This document shows, piece after piece, positions 7,366 to 15,961 of a stretch of 64,000 nucleotides of DNA. A program made the position numbers and the translations under genes. Numbering within the stretch: position 1 is the first letter of the stretch; each line of letters opens with the position of its first letter. The notes under the pieces are model-generated. The model saw only the letters and a program-made list of their open reading frames with translations, had not been told where the DNA came from and ran no database searches. The stretch is from Aldehydirespirator sp965204875 (GTDB lineage Bacteria > Actinomycetota > Acidimicrobiia > Acidimicrobiales > Aldehydirespiratoraceae), in assembly GCA_965204875.1 (NCBI GenBank), contig OZ242020.1, forward strand, positions 2,294,001-2,358,000, written 5' to 3'.

Positions 7366-9024
7366 ATGGCTGAGCCGGTAGCCGTCACGTTCCTGGGGGG
7401 TCTCGGGGAGATCGGTCGCAACTGCGCCGTCATCGAGACGGGCGGGCGGCGGGTGCTGCTCGACTGCGGCCGGAAGTTCGCGGGCGAGGAGCTTCCCGGT
7501 GTGGACTCGGTGCTGCCCGACTTCGAGTGGCTGCTGCGCAGCGGCGGCGTGGAGGCCTGCGTCGCCACCCACGCCCATGAGGACCACATCGGCGCGCTGG
7601 CATTCCTGCTGGAGGAGTTGTCGTTCCCGATCTACGGTTCGGCATTCACCCTCGGGCTGATACGGCACAAGCTGGCAGAGGCCGGGCTGAGCGACCGGGC
7701 CGAGCTGCACGAGGTGCGAGACGGCGACCGGTACCGGGCCGGGCCGTTCGAGTGTGAGGCGATGCCGGTGACCCACTCCGTTCCGGGGGGCTTGATCACC
7801 GCGTTCTCGACACCCCAGGGCGTGATACTGCACTCCAGCGACTTCAAGCTCGACCTCATGCCGGTGGACGGGCGGCGCACCGCGCTGTCGCGCATCGGCG
7901 CCCTGTCGGGCACAGCGGGAGTGCGCCTGCTGCTGGCCGATTCCACCAACGCCACCGAGCCGGGCTCGACGCGTTCGGAGACCGAGGTGGGCGCGGTGCT
8001 GCACGATCTGATCGCCCGCCAGCGCGGCAGGCGTGTGATCGTGGCCGCGTTCGCCAGCCACATCCACCGCATACAGCAGGTGGCTGACGCGGCCGTCGAG
8101 GCGGGGCGCGTCGTGGCGACGGTGGGGCTGTCCATGAAGCGCAACGTCGCTCTGGCCCGCGAGCTCGGGCTCTTGAGGGTTCCGGACCATGCGCTGCGCG
8201 ATATCGAGGAGCTCGAGGGTCTCGATCCCGGGCGGGTGCTGATCGTCTGCACCGGCTCCCAGGGCGAGCCCCGTGCCGCGCTGACCCAGATGGCCGAGGG
8301 CATAAGCAAGTGGGTGTCGATCGACGGCGATGACACGGTGATCTCCAGCTCCCATCCGATCCCGGGCAACGAGGCGGCTGTGGCCGCGGTGCGCGACGGC
8401 CTGGTGCGGCGCGGGGCGCGGGTGCTGCACAGCGGGCAGCTGGAGGTGCATACCTCGGGTCACGGCAATCAGCAGGAGTTGCGCGTGCTGCACTCGGTGG
8501 CCTCGCCGGAGTGGTTCGTGCCCGTGCACGGCAACTACGAGCACCTGGTGGCCCACGCGCAGCTGGCCCGTGAGATGGGGATGGACGCAGACCGCGTGGT
8601 GCTGTGCGTGGACGGTGACCGCATCGAGTTGACCGATGCGGGCCTGCAGCGCGCCGGCTCGGTCGGGGGCGACCATCTTTACGTGCAGGGCACGGTCGGT
8701 GACCTGGGCAAGGTCGTGCTCGGCGACCGCCGGAGGCTCGCCGAAAGCGGTTTCGTCACGGTGGTGGTCGATGTCGACATGCGGGAGCGCCGTATCGTCG
8801 CCGGACCCGACGTGGCGTCGCGGGGCTGGGTCGAGCCTCCGGCGCTGCATCATCACGAGGCGGCGGTGGCCGACGCCGTGGAGGCCGAGGTGTCGGAGGC
8901 GCTGGATGATCCCGGCATCACCCTCGACGCCCTACAGGAACTGGTCTTGCGCACCGCACGGCGCCGCTCGCGTGACCGCACCCGCCGCAAGCCGGTGATC
9001 GTTCCCGTGGTCCGCCGAGCCTGA
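7366..9024 (+). CDS. rnj: Ribonuclease J
   Basis: RNase J is a metallo-beta-lactamase fold ribonuclease with endo- and 5'-3' exonuclease activity in RNA processing and decay. The zinc-binding motif is THAHEDHIG, with further ligands in HSVPGG and HSSDFKLD, and the beta-CASP segment follows (SHPIPGNE, TSGHGNQQEL, VPVHGNYEHL). Length, 552 residues, is typical, including the C-terminal domain. It follows dapA closely. Together with pnp at the start of the window it supplies two main RNA-decay enzymes. Confidence 0.96.
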   Translation: MAEPVAVTFLGGLGEIGRNCAVIETGGRRVLLDCGRKFAGEELPGVDSVLPDFEWLLRSGGVEACVATHAHEDHIGALAFLLEELSFPIYGSAFTLGLIRHKLAEAGLSDRAELHEVRDGDRYRAGPFECEAMPVTHSVPGGLITAFSTPQGVILHSSDFKLDLMPVDGRRTALSRIGALSGTAGVRLLLADSTNATEPGSTRSETEVGAVLHDLIARQRGRRVIVAAFASHIHRIQQVADAAVEAGRVVATVGLSMKRNVALARELGLLRVPDHALRDIEELEGLDPGRVLIVCTGSQGEPRAALTQMAEGISKWVSIDGDDTVISSSHPIPGNEAAVAAVRDGLVRRGARVLHSGQLEVHTSGHGNQQELRVLHSVASPEWFVPVHGNYEHLVAHAQLAREMGMDADRVVLCVDGDRIELTDAGLQRAGSVGGDHLYVQGTVGDLGKVVLGDRRRLAESGFVTVVVDVDMRERRIVAGPDVASRGWVEPPALHHHEAAVADAVEAEVSEALDDPGITLDALQELVLRTARRRSRDRTRRKPVIVPVVRRA

Positions 9025-9380
9025 CCGGCCGTATCTTTGCCCGCTGCCGCACTCGAGCAGCGCACGCCTGGCCTCGCCCGACGTGAAGGGGGCAGTATCC
9101 GGTGCGGCCGTCGCGTGCCGTTGCCGGTCGAGTGGGCGGCCGCACCCGGTGCGGCCGGGTTGTCCGGGACTTGCGCTCGGTACGTCCAGTGGTGGGAGGC
9201 GCGGCCTAAGGCATGGGATGGTTGTGTTCGGGGGGGGGGGGGGGGGTTTATGTTGACTGATTGGCATGGTTCTAGGACTGTCCGGGTTGGCTTGTGGCCG
9301 GCCGGGTGGTGTTAGGGTTGTGGCCGGTCCAATCGGTCGCCGGGGGGAGTCCCGGGTTGTCTAGTGGGAGGTTGTGGCTG
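9025..9380 (+). promoter_or_regulatory. Upstream region of SLH protein 1 with a 17-G tract
   Basis: This 356-bp gap has no gene. An uninterrupted run of 17 G lies at 9230-9246, followed by TTTATGTTGACTGATTGGC, where TTGACT at 9253-9258 could be a -35 box. The segment from the G run to the start codon matches the region before the second SLH gene (12930-13084), including CTGATTGGCATG and GGCCGGCCGG. Homopolymeric G runs near promoters change length by slipped-strand mispairing and are a classical phase-variation device. A run this long is also prone to sequencing error. Confidence 0.6.
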
Positions 9381-9396
9381 ATGTCGCAGCTGGTTC

Positions 9397-12300
9397 GTGT
9401 TGGTAGTGCTACCCGCCGCGGGGGGGGGGCTCGCTGATGTTGTAGCCGGTCGCCGCCGTAGTGGCGGCCGCGGTTGGTGGTCAGGTTTGGTGGTGTTGTT
9501 GGTGGTTGGTCTGGTTGGTGGGGTGGTTGTGGCTGCTCCGGTCGGGGCTGCGCCTGTGGGGGGCAGCGGGGCGGAGGCTGATGTGTTGCCGGTGTTCTCG
9601 GCGTGTGTGGGCGATGCCACGCGTGACGCAGGGTTCAAGGACACCGAGGGTCTGGTTGCTGAGGACGCGATCAACTGCTTGGCCTACTACGGGATCACGC
9701 AGGGGAAGACGGCTGAGCGGTTCGATGCCGGGTCTGAGGTGACGCGTTCGCAGATGGCGTTGTTCTTGTATCGGGCTGCCGGGGTTGCGGGCCTGGATTT
9801 GACGGGCGGTGAGGGTGCCGCCGATTTCGCTGACATCGCGGATCTGGACGTTGAGCGCCGCAACGCCGTTGTGGCGTTGGCTCGCAATGACATTCTGGCC
9901 GGCTCCGGTGGGATGTTCAGGCCGGGTGTGAGCATCACGCGTGCTGAGATGGCAGTGGCCCTGATCGGGTTCCTGCGCCATGCCGGCCCGGGCTTGTTCC
10001 ATCAGGACGGCGCGATGCAGGGTCAGCTGATTCTGGGTTCGGGTGAGAGGCTGGATCATTTCGCGGACGCGCGTCGCAGCGTGCCTGGGGTTGTGGACAC
10101 TGCGATCTCTTACGCCTTTGAGCTTGGTATCACCAGGGGCAGCGCGGCGGGCGCGAACCTGTTCTCCCCTGGTGGTCCGGTGTTGCGCAAGAATATGGCC
10201 TCGTTCATCACGCGCACGTTGGCGCACACGGGGGTGCGGCCGGCTGGCGTGACCGCGCAGGCCGACGGCGGTGTGGTGGTGGTGTCGGTGCGCGACACGA
10301 TGTTCAAGCCGGTGGCTGGTGCGGTGGTTGATGGGTTCTATGTGGCTTCGCAGCGCCGCTATCGGGCGTTTGATCGGCTGGGCAATTGCAACGCGCTCGT
10401 CCGCAGCGTGAACCGCACCTCCACGCGCTGCGCGATCGATGTGCGTGATCCGGTGACCGGTGCCGACGGTGATGTCAGGTTGGACGAGTTGAGCTCTGCG
10501 ACCATTGGCCGTGGTGTGACGGTGTGGGTCTGGACCGACAGCCGCGGCACCCGTTACAGCGGCGATGTTGACGCGTTCGAGTTGCGCATCGCGGGGAAGG
10601 CCGGGACTGTGACGGCACCGGCCGCGACGGCTGTTGTTCCCGCTGCAGGCGGCGGCGGTGGTGGTTCGGCCCCGGCCACCACGACCACCACTACGACTAC
10701 TACTACGCCCACTGCCACGACTACTTCGACTTCGACGACGACGACTACTACGCCTACTGCCACGACTACTTCGACTTCGACGACGACTACTACGACTACG
10801 ACTACGACTACGACTACGACTACTACGTTGTCTATGAAGGCGGCTACGGGTTTCACGGTGTCGTCTTCGGGCGCCAAAGCTGATAAGTCGTTCACGGGTG
10901 ACAAGACGTTCGTTGAGGCTGAGTTCGGTGGCACGGTGACGTTGACGGTGCAGCTCAAGGACACTGATGGTGCCGATACGACTGTGGGCGCCGACGGCAG
11001 CGCCGCTGCCTCGTTTGAGTTGTATCAGGTCGCTGTGACGGAGCACCTGTTGACTTGTCAACGCGCTAGCGCGGACGGCTCGCCATCCGTCGCGTTCGTT
11101 TCCACTGCAGGAACTGAAGTCCCAGGAAGCCGCAAGTCTGTCGGGACCAAGTCGACCGGCAACGACGGCAGCGTCAGTTTCACGGTCACGATGACCGATC
11201 CCGATACTGCGAAATCCGGCACCAAGGGCAGCGTGTGTTTCATCGTGCGGGCCAACGCCAATGCCCCCGGTTTCAACAGCGATATCAAGACCACCGCGGT
11301 GAAGACCGGCATCATCAGATTCACCGAACCCAGCGGGGGCACCACCACCACTACAACAACCACTACTACACCAACCACGACGACCACGACCACGACCACG
11401 ACCACGACGACTTCGACTACGACGACTTCGACGACGACTACTACCACCACCACCACGACTACCCTGCCGTTGAGTCAGGTGGCCGCGGAGTCGTTGAGAA
11501 TCACGCCTGATGATAAGACGGTTGCGGCTACCAAGACCACCTTTAGTAATGGTATCGAAAATTATCAGATGAAGTTTGGTGATTGGTCGCAGTTCACGGT
11601 GCAGCTGTTGCATACGGACGAGAACGACAACGACAAGTTGAAGCGGGCCGCGTTCGGTGTGGACGGCACGAATCCTGTGTTGATTGATGTTCGGCAGTTC
11701 AACCTAGGGGGTGGTCATGTGACTGCGTTTTATCAGTCCTCTAATATGAGTCCTGCGGTTGTTGCTCTGGACTTTGGTAACCCGGGATGTTCTCCCAGAT
11801 GCGGGGGTTCGTCTGAGACCGTTGCCCAACATACCCTGAAGACCGACAGCACGGGTATGGTCTCGTTCGCTGTGTCGGCACCGGCGGACCCGAACCCGGG
11901 CACTGCGGGTGACAAGTTGTCGCTTATCCTGAATATTGTGGAGGAGGTCAACGGTCCGGCCTCGCCTGCGATAACTAATCTGCCGAACAAGCGGTTTCAT
12001 GTGGTCAATGTGCTGGTGTCGGAGGGTGATCGTACGACTTCCGGCTCCGCGCCGACCACGACCGTTCCCTCCGGCAACGCGGCCGCGAGCATCACTGTGA
12101 TGTCCAGCGGCGCCAAGACGGACAAGTCGTTCGCGTCCGCTGAAAGGAGCACTACGTTCGTGGCGGCCGATTACGGTGATGAGGTGGCCATCAAGATCCA
12201 GCTCAAGGACGCTGACGGGGCCGACACCACCGTCGGCGCCGATGGCACGAACCGCGCCGCGTTCTATCTCCACCGTCTCTACTTCCCCGTAGGCGGTCAC

Positions 12301-12585
12301 GCGAACAGGGTTGACAGGGCGGGAGAGACCAATTCTCTGATCCGGCCCAACTCTGTCAAAGCGTCCAGCGGTTGGGACCAGTACAAGCGGACCCGTTACA
12401 CCGGCGCGGACGGCAGTCTGACCTTCTCGGCCTGGATGGACGACCCCGACAGCAACACCGGGAGCCAGACAGGCAGCGTCGTGTTCTTGATCCGTTCACA
12501 GACCAACGCCCCCAACGCCACCAACGACCTCGCCACAACCCCCGTCACCAACGGCATCGTCAGGCTCAGCGACGCCTCCGGCTAG
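9397..12585 (+). CDS. SLH-domain surface protein 1 with Thr-rich linkers (start out of frame)
   Basis: This 1,062-residue predicted exported protein has a basic n-region (GRRRSGGRG) and a long hydrophobic segment ending VAAPVGAAP. Three S-layer-homology-like repeats follow (for example ITQGKTAERFDAGSEVTRSQ, ILAGSGGMFRPGVSITRAEM), then a ~130-residue domain, a Thr linker, beta-domain A, a second Thr linker and beta-domains B and C. Domains A and C are related to each other. Its neighbour at 13085 has the same layout without domain A. The ATG homologous to the neighbour's start lies at 9381 behind GGGAGG (9366-9371), but that frame stops at 9435 because of ten G at 9420-9429. One G fewer restores the frame. 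The GTG at 9397 lacks a clear ribosome site. Confidence 0.8.
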   Translation: MLVVLPAAGGGLADVVAGRRRSGGRGWWSGLVVLLVVGLVGGVVVAAPVGAAPVGGSGAEADVLPVFSACVGDATRDAGFKDTEGLVAEDAINCLAYYGITQGKTAERFDAGSEVTRSQMALFLYRAAGVAGLDLTGGEGAADFADIADLDVERRNAVVALARNDILAGSGGMFRPGVSITRAEMAVALIGFLRHAGPGLFHQDGAMQGQLILGSGERLDHFADARRSVPGVVDTAISYAFELGITRGSAAGANLFSPGGPVLRKNMASFITRTLAHTGVRPAGVTAQADGGVVVVSVRDTMFKPVAGAVVDGFYVASQRRYRAFDRLGNCNALVRSVNRTSTRCAIDVRDPVTGADGDVRLDELSSATIGRGVTVWVWTDSRGTRYSGDVDAFELRIAGKAGTVTAPAATAVVPAAGGGGGGSAPATTTTTTTTTTPTATTTSTSTTTTTTPTATTTSTSTTTTTTTTTTTTTTTTLSMKAATGFTVSSSGAKADKSFTGDKTFVEAEFGGTVTLTVQLKDTDGADTTVGADGSAAASFELYQVAVTEHLLTCQRASADGSPSVAFVSTAGTEVPGSRKSVGTKSTGNDGSVSFTVTMTDPDTAKSGTKGSVCFIVRANANAPGFNSDIKTTAVKTGIIRFTEPSGGTTTTTTTTTTPTTTTTTTTTTTTTSTTTTSTTTTTTTTTTTLPLSQVAAESLRITPDDKTVAATKTTFSNGIENYQMKFGDWSQFTVQLLHTDENDNDKLKRAAFGVDGTNPVLIDVRQFNLGGGHVTAFYQSSNMSPAVVALDFGNPGCSPRCGGSSETVAQHTLKTDSTGMVSFAVSAPADPNPGTAGDKLSLILNIVEEVNGPASPAITNLPNKRFHVVNVLVSEGDRTTSGSAPTTTVPSGNAAASITVMSSGAKTDKSFASAERSTTFVAADYGDEVAIKIQLKDADGADTTVGADGTNRAAFYLHRLYFPVGGHANRVDRAGETNSLIRPNSVKASSGWDQYKRTRYTGADGSLTFSAWMDDPDSNTGSQTGSVVFLIRSQTNAPNATNDLATTPVTNGIVRLSDASG
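9420..9429 (+). repeat. Intragenic poly-G(10) tract at the start of SLH protein 1
   Basis: Ten consecutive G lie 13 codons after the ATG at 9381. In this sequence the reading frame from that ATG ends at TGA 9435-9437. With nine or twelve G it would run into the 1,060-residue frame. This is the architecture of a frameshift phase-variation switch; a homopolymer miscall is the main alternative. Confidence 0.75.
10678..10827 (+). repeat. Thr-codon microsatellite (linker 1 of SLH protein 1)
   Basis: About 50 codons, nearly all ACN, encode a Thr-rich linker with scattered Pro, Ser and Ala. The block PTATTTSTSTTTTTT is repeated, a 45-bp tandem copy. Such repeats vary in length by slippage, always in frame. 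Thr/Pro linkers in surface proteins are usually extended and often O-glycosylated. Confidence 0.85.
11341..11463 (+). repeat. Thr-codon microsatellite (linker 2 of SLH protein 1)
   Basis: About 40 almost pure ACN codons separate beta-domain A from beta-domain B. The second SLH protein has only one linker at the equivalent place, so this linker plus domain A is an insertion or a loss between the two copies. Confidence 0.85.
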
Positions 12586-12608
12586 GACGCCACCGGCACG
12601 GCACACCG

Positions 12609-12648
12609 ACCCCGAAGGCCCCGGCGACACAGCCGGGGCCTTCGGGGT
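12609..12648 (+). terminator. Strong terminator after SLH protein 1
   Basis: A perfect 17-bp inverted repeat, ACCCCGAAGGCCCCGGC at 12609-12625 and its complement at 12632-12648, encloses the loop GACACA, 24 bases after the stop codon. The same hairpin with one mismatch follows the second SLH gene, so the whole unit was duplicated. Confidence 0.85.
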
Positions 12649-13084
12649 TGCCGCACGCAGCATTGGTGCAGTAGGTAACGGCGTGTGAGCACAGCCGGTC
12701 CCGCCGGCAGTCCTGTTGTCACCAGGGGTGGGGTGCGCAGGACGGCCGGGTACGGGGCATCGATCGGGTGCGTGCAGCGGTGCTCCGGCCGGTCGGGTGG
12801 GCGGCAATGCCCGGTGCGGACGAGGCTGCCCGGCCCTGCGCTTGGCGCGCCCAGCGGTCACCGGGGAGGTCCGGCCGCAGACGATGGTTGAGGGCGGGCG
12901 CGCCGGGTCGATCTGGGGATGGTTGCGTCGGGGGGGGGGGGTGTATTGTGGCTGATTGGCATGACGACTGGTGCTGCCGCGGTCAGCTCGGGGGGAGGCC
13001 CCCGTGGCCGGCCGGAGTGGTGTCAGGGCTTGTGCCGGTCCAGTAGGACTAGCAGGTTCCGGTGCTGTTCGAGAGGAGAGGCTG
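12649..13084 (+). promoter_or_regulatory. Upstream region of SLH protein 2 with a 12-G tract
   Basis: This 436-bp gap has no convincing gene. A run of 12 G lies at 12930-12941, followed by TGTATTGTGGCTGATTGGC, which aligns with the segment after the 17-G run at 9230-9246. The run is 143 bases before the start codon, against 134 in copy 1. The different run lengths in otherwise matching regions show that the tract has changed since the duplication. Confidence 0.6.
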
Positions 13085-15682
13085 ATGTCTCTGATAGGTC
13101 GTGATGCTGCCGCCGCGCGGAGAAGCTCCCGTTGCGCGGCGGAAGCCGGGTTGAGGCGTATGGCCGGTCGCCGCCGTGGTGGTGGTTGGTGTCGTTCGGG
13201 TTGGGCGATGCTGCTGTTGGGTGCGTTGGTAGGGTCGTTGCTGGGGGTGGGGTCGGTTCCGGTTGGGGCTGCGCCTGTTGGGAATCGTGGGGCGGTGGCT
13301 GATGCGTTGCCGGTGTTCTCGGCGTGCGTGGGCGACGCGACCCGTGATGCGGGGTTCGAGGACACCGCCGGTTTGGTGGCGGAGGCTGCGATCAACTGTC
13401 TCGCGTACTACGGGATCACGCAGGGCAAGACGGCCGAGCGGTTCGATGCCGGGTCTGAGGTGACCCGTTCGCAGATGGCGTTGTTCTTGCACCGGGCCGC
13501 TGGTGTGGCCGGCTTGCATCTGACGGGCGGTTCGGGTGCCGCCGACTTTGATGACATCGCGGATTTGGACGAGGAGCGTCAGGGTGCCATCATGGCGTTG
13601 GCTCGCAATGACATTCTGGCAGGCTCCGGTGGGATGTTCAGGCCGGGTGCGAGCATCACGCGCGCCGAGATGGCGGTGGCCCTGATCGGGTTCCTGCGTC
13701 ATGCCGGCCCGGGCCTGTTCCATCAGGACGGCGCGAGGCGGGGGCAGCTGATCTTGGGGTCGGGTGAGACGTTGGATCATTTCGCTGACGCGCGTCGCGG
13801 TTTGCCTGAGGTTGTGGACACGGCGATCTCTTATGCGTTTGAGCTTGGTATCACTAGGGGCAGCGCGCGGGGCGCGAGCGTGTTTGCGCCTGGGGGTCCG
13901 GTGTTGCGCAAGAATATGGCCTCGTTCATCACGCGCACGTTGGCGCACACGAAGGTGCGCCCGGCGGGTGTGACGGCGCAGGCCGACGGCAACAGGGTGG
14001 TGGTGTCGGTGCGCGACGCGGCGTTCAAGCCGGTGTCTAAGGCTGCTGTCGACGGGTTCTATGTGGCTTCGCAGCGTCGTTATCGGGCGTTTGATCTGCG
14101 GGGCGGGTGCAACGCGGTCGTGCGGAGCGTGAACCGCACCGCCACACGCTGCGCGATCGACGCGCGTGACCCGGTGACCGGTGTCGACGGCGATGTGAGG
14201 TTGGATGAGTTGACCGCGGCGACCATCGGCCGGGGTGTGACGGTGTGGGTCTGGACCGGCAGCCGCGGCACCCGTTACAGCGGCGATGTTGACGCGTTCG
14301 AGTTGCGCATCGCCGGTGAGGCCGATGCTGGGACGGCGCCGGCCGCGACCGCGGTTCCCGCTGCTCCCTCTGGCGGCGGAGGCGGTGGTTCGGCTCCGGC
14401 CGCGACTACGACGACTACGACTACGGCCGCCCCGGCTACCACTACCACGACCACCCCGGCTACGACGACTACGACGATGTCTACGACGACTACGGCGCCG
14501 GCTGGTACCACTACGACCACTACCACTACGACTTCTACGACCACGACTACTACGACTACGACATCTAGTAGTACGACTACGACTGTGCCTCCGGCGGCGG
14601 AGTCGTTGAAGATCACGGCTGATGATGCGACTGTCGCGGCTACCAAGGCCACGGATGGCTATGGTGCTGAGTATTACACGATGAAGTTCGGTGACTGGAG
14701 CAGTTTCACGATCCAGTTGCAGCACACCGATGAGAGTGATGGTGATAAGGTCAAGGATACCAACGTTGGTGCCGATGGTAGCAATCCGGTGAAGTTCTAT
14801 GTGTGGCAGAGCAACACCGGGGGTCATTCTGAGCAGTATGCGCAGTCTTCGAGTTTTATCAACAAGATGGTTGGTGGCATCTCCACCAACTGTCAGGGGT
14901 GTCCTCGCGGGGTGGCGCCTGAGATAGTTGCTCATCACAACTTGAAGACCGATGATTCGGGTAGGGTATCGTTCACTGTCGTGGCGCCGGCGGACCCGGC
15001 TACGGGTACCTCTGGTACCAAGATGGCGTTGCAGGTTCGTGTGGTGGAGGAGGTCAACGGTACGGCTTCGTCGGGGGCTACCAATATCCAGAACAAGCGG
15101 ATGCATGTGTTCTATGTGAACGTGTCGGAGGGCGCGCGCACGACCTCTGGGAGCGCGCCGACCACGACCCTGCCCTCCGGCACCGCGGCCACTGCCATCA
15201 CCGTCAACTCCAATGGTGCTGACTCCGACAAGTCGTTCGCGGCCGGTGCGACGAGCACTACGTTCGTGACCGGCGACTACGGCGATGAGATCACCATCAC
15301 GGTGCAGCTGAGAGCCGGCAGTGCTGACACTTCCCGTGGCACGGACGGCACGAATCCCGCTCAGTTCCTGATCCATCGGCTCTACTTCCCCACGGGCGGT
15401 CACGCCACCTCCATCGCCCGCAAAGGAAGAACGTCGGCGACCATCCTGCCCGACGCTGTAGCTGCGCTAACGAGCTGGGACCAGGTGCGTCAGACTCGCT
15501 ATACCGGTGCTGATGGCAGTCTTACCTTCTCGGCGTTGATGGACGATCCCGACACGACCAGCTCCGGTGATGAAGGCAACGTCATGTTCTTGATCCGCGC
15601 ACAGACCAACGCTCCCGGTGCCACCAGCGACCTTGGCACCACGGCCGTCACCGGCGGCATCGTGAGACTCAGCGAACCCTAG
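13085..15682 (+). CDS. SLH-domain surface protein 2 with Thr-rich linker
   Basis: This paralogue of the preceding gene encodes 865 residues. The ATG at 13085 is chosen for AGGAGAG at 13074-13080 and for the good export signal it gives (RRRGGGW then AMLLLGALVGSLLGVGSVPVG). Three SLH-like repeats (ITQGKTAERFDAGSEVTRSQ, ILAGSGGMFRPGASITRAEM, ITRGSARGASVFAPGG) are followed by the same ~130-residue domain, one Thr linker (14404-14586) and beta-domains B and C. SLH repeats anchor proteins to cell-wall polymers in other bacteria; the ligand here is unknown. There is no sortase motif or C-terminal membrane helix. Confidence 0.85.
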   Translation: MSLIGRDAAAARRSSRCAAEAGLRRMAGRRRGGGWCRSGWAMLLLGALVGSLLGVGSVPVGAAPVGNRGAVADALPVFSACVGDATRDAGFEDTAGLVAEAAINCLAYYGITQGKTAERFDAGSEVTRSQMALFLHRAAGVAGLHLTGGSGAADFDDIADLDEERQGAIMALARNDILAGSGGMFRPGASITRAEMAVALIGFLRHAGPGLFHQDGARRGQLILGSGETLDHFADARRGLPEVVDTAISYAFELGITRGSARGASVFAPGGPVLRKNMASFITRTLAHTKVRPAGVTAQADGNRVVVSVRDAAFKPVSKAAVDGFYVASQRRYRAFDLRGGCNAVVRSVNRTATRCAIDARDPVTGVDGDVRLDELTAATIGRGVTVWVWTGSRGTRYSGDVDAFELRIAGEADAGTAPAATAVPAAPSGGGGGGSAPAATTTTTTTAAPATTTTTTPATTTTTMSTTTTAPAGTTTTTTTTTSTTTTTTTTTSSSTTTTVPPAAESLKITADDATVAATKATDGYGAEYYTMKFGDWSSFTIQLQHTDESDGDKVKDTNVGADGSNPVKFYVWQSNTGGHSEQYAQSSSFINKMVGGISTNCQGCPRGVAPEIVAHHNLKTDDSGRVSFTVVAPADPATGTSGTKMALQVRVVEEVNGTASSGATNIQNKRMHVFYVNVSEGARTTSGSAPTTTLPSGTAATAITVNSNGADSDKSFAAGATSTTFVTGDYGDEITITVQLRAGSADTSRGTDGTNPAQFLIHRLYFPTGGHATSIARKGRTSATILPDAVAALTSWDQVRQTRYTGADGSLTFSALMDDPDTTSSGDEGNVMFLIRAQTNAPGATSDLGTTAVTGGIVRLSEP
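14404..14586 (+). repeat. Thr-codon microsatellite in SLH protein 2
   Basis: About 60 codons, mostly ACN with some Ala and Pro, form the single Thr linker of the second SLH protein. Codon order differs from copy 1, so the linkers have diverged in sequence and length while the flanking domains remain clearly alike. Confidence 0.85.
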
Positions 15683-15729
15683 AGACTCAGCGAGTCCCAC
15701 CGGCCGACGCCTGACAACTAGACCCACGA

Positions 15730-15767
15730 TCCCGAAGGCCCCGGCAAGCCGGCCGGGTCCTTCGGGG
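15730..15767 (+). terminator. Terminator after SLH protein 2
   Basis: Arms 15730-15744 and 15753-15767 pair over 15 positions with one mismatch and one G-T pair. The sequence CCCGAAGGCCCCGG is the same as in the terminator of copy 1, and it lies 47 bases after the stop codon. Confidence 0.75.
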
Positions 15768-15961
15768 TCGCAGCACGCGGCGTCGGTGCCGTATGCGGGC
15801 GCAAGAGCGCAACCGGTACCGCCTCAACCACCGTTGGCGGTCGGTTCGTGCTCAACATCAAGAAGGCGCGCGAGAGTGCAATCCGGTCTGCCGTCAACCT
15901 TGGTGTCGCTGGGAGTGAGGCGCGCAGGATGGCTGGGGCGTCACTGGTAGGTTCGGATTCG

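Noticed and set aside
9481..11613. 710-codon minus-strand frame opposite SLH protein 1
   Set aside because: Antisense of Thr and Ser codons gives poly-Arg/Ser; no start signal and no family.
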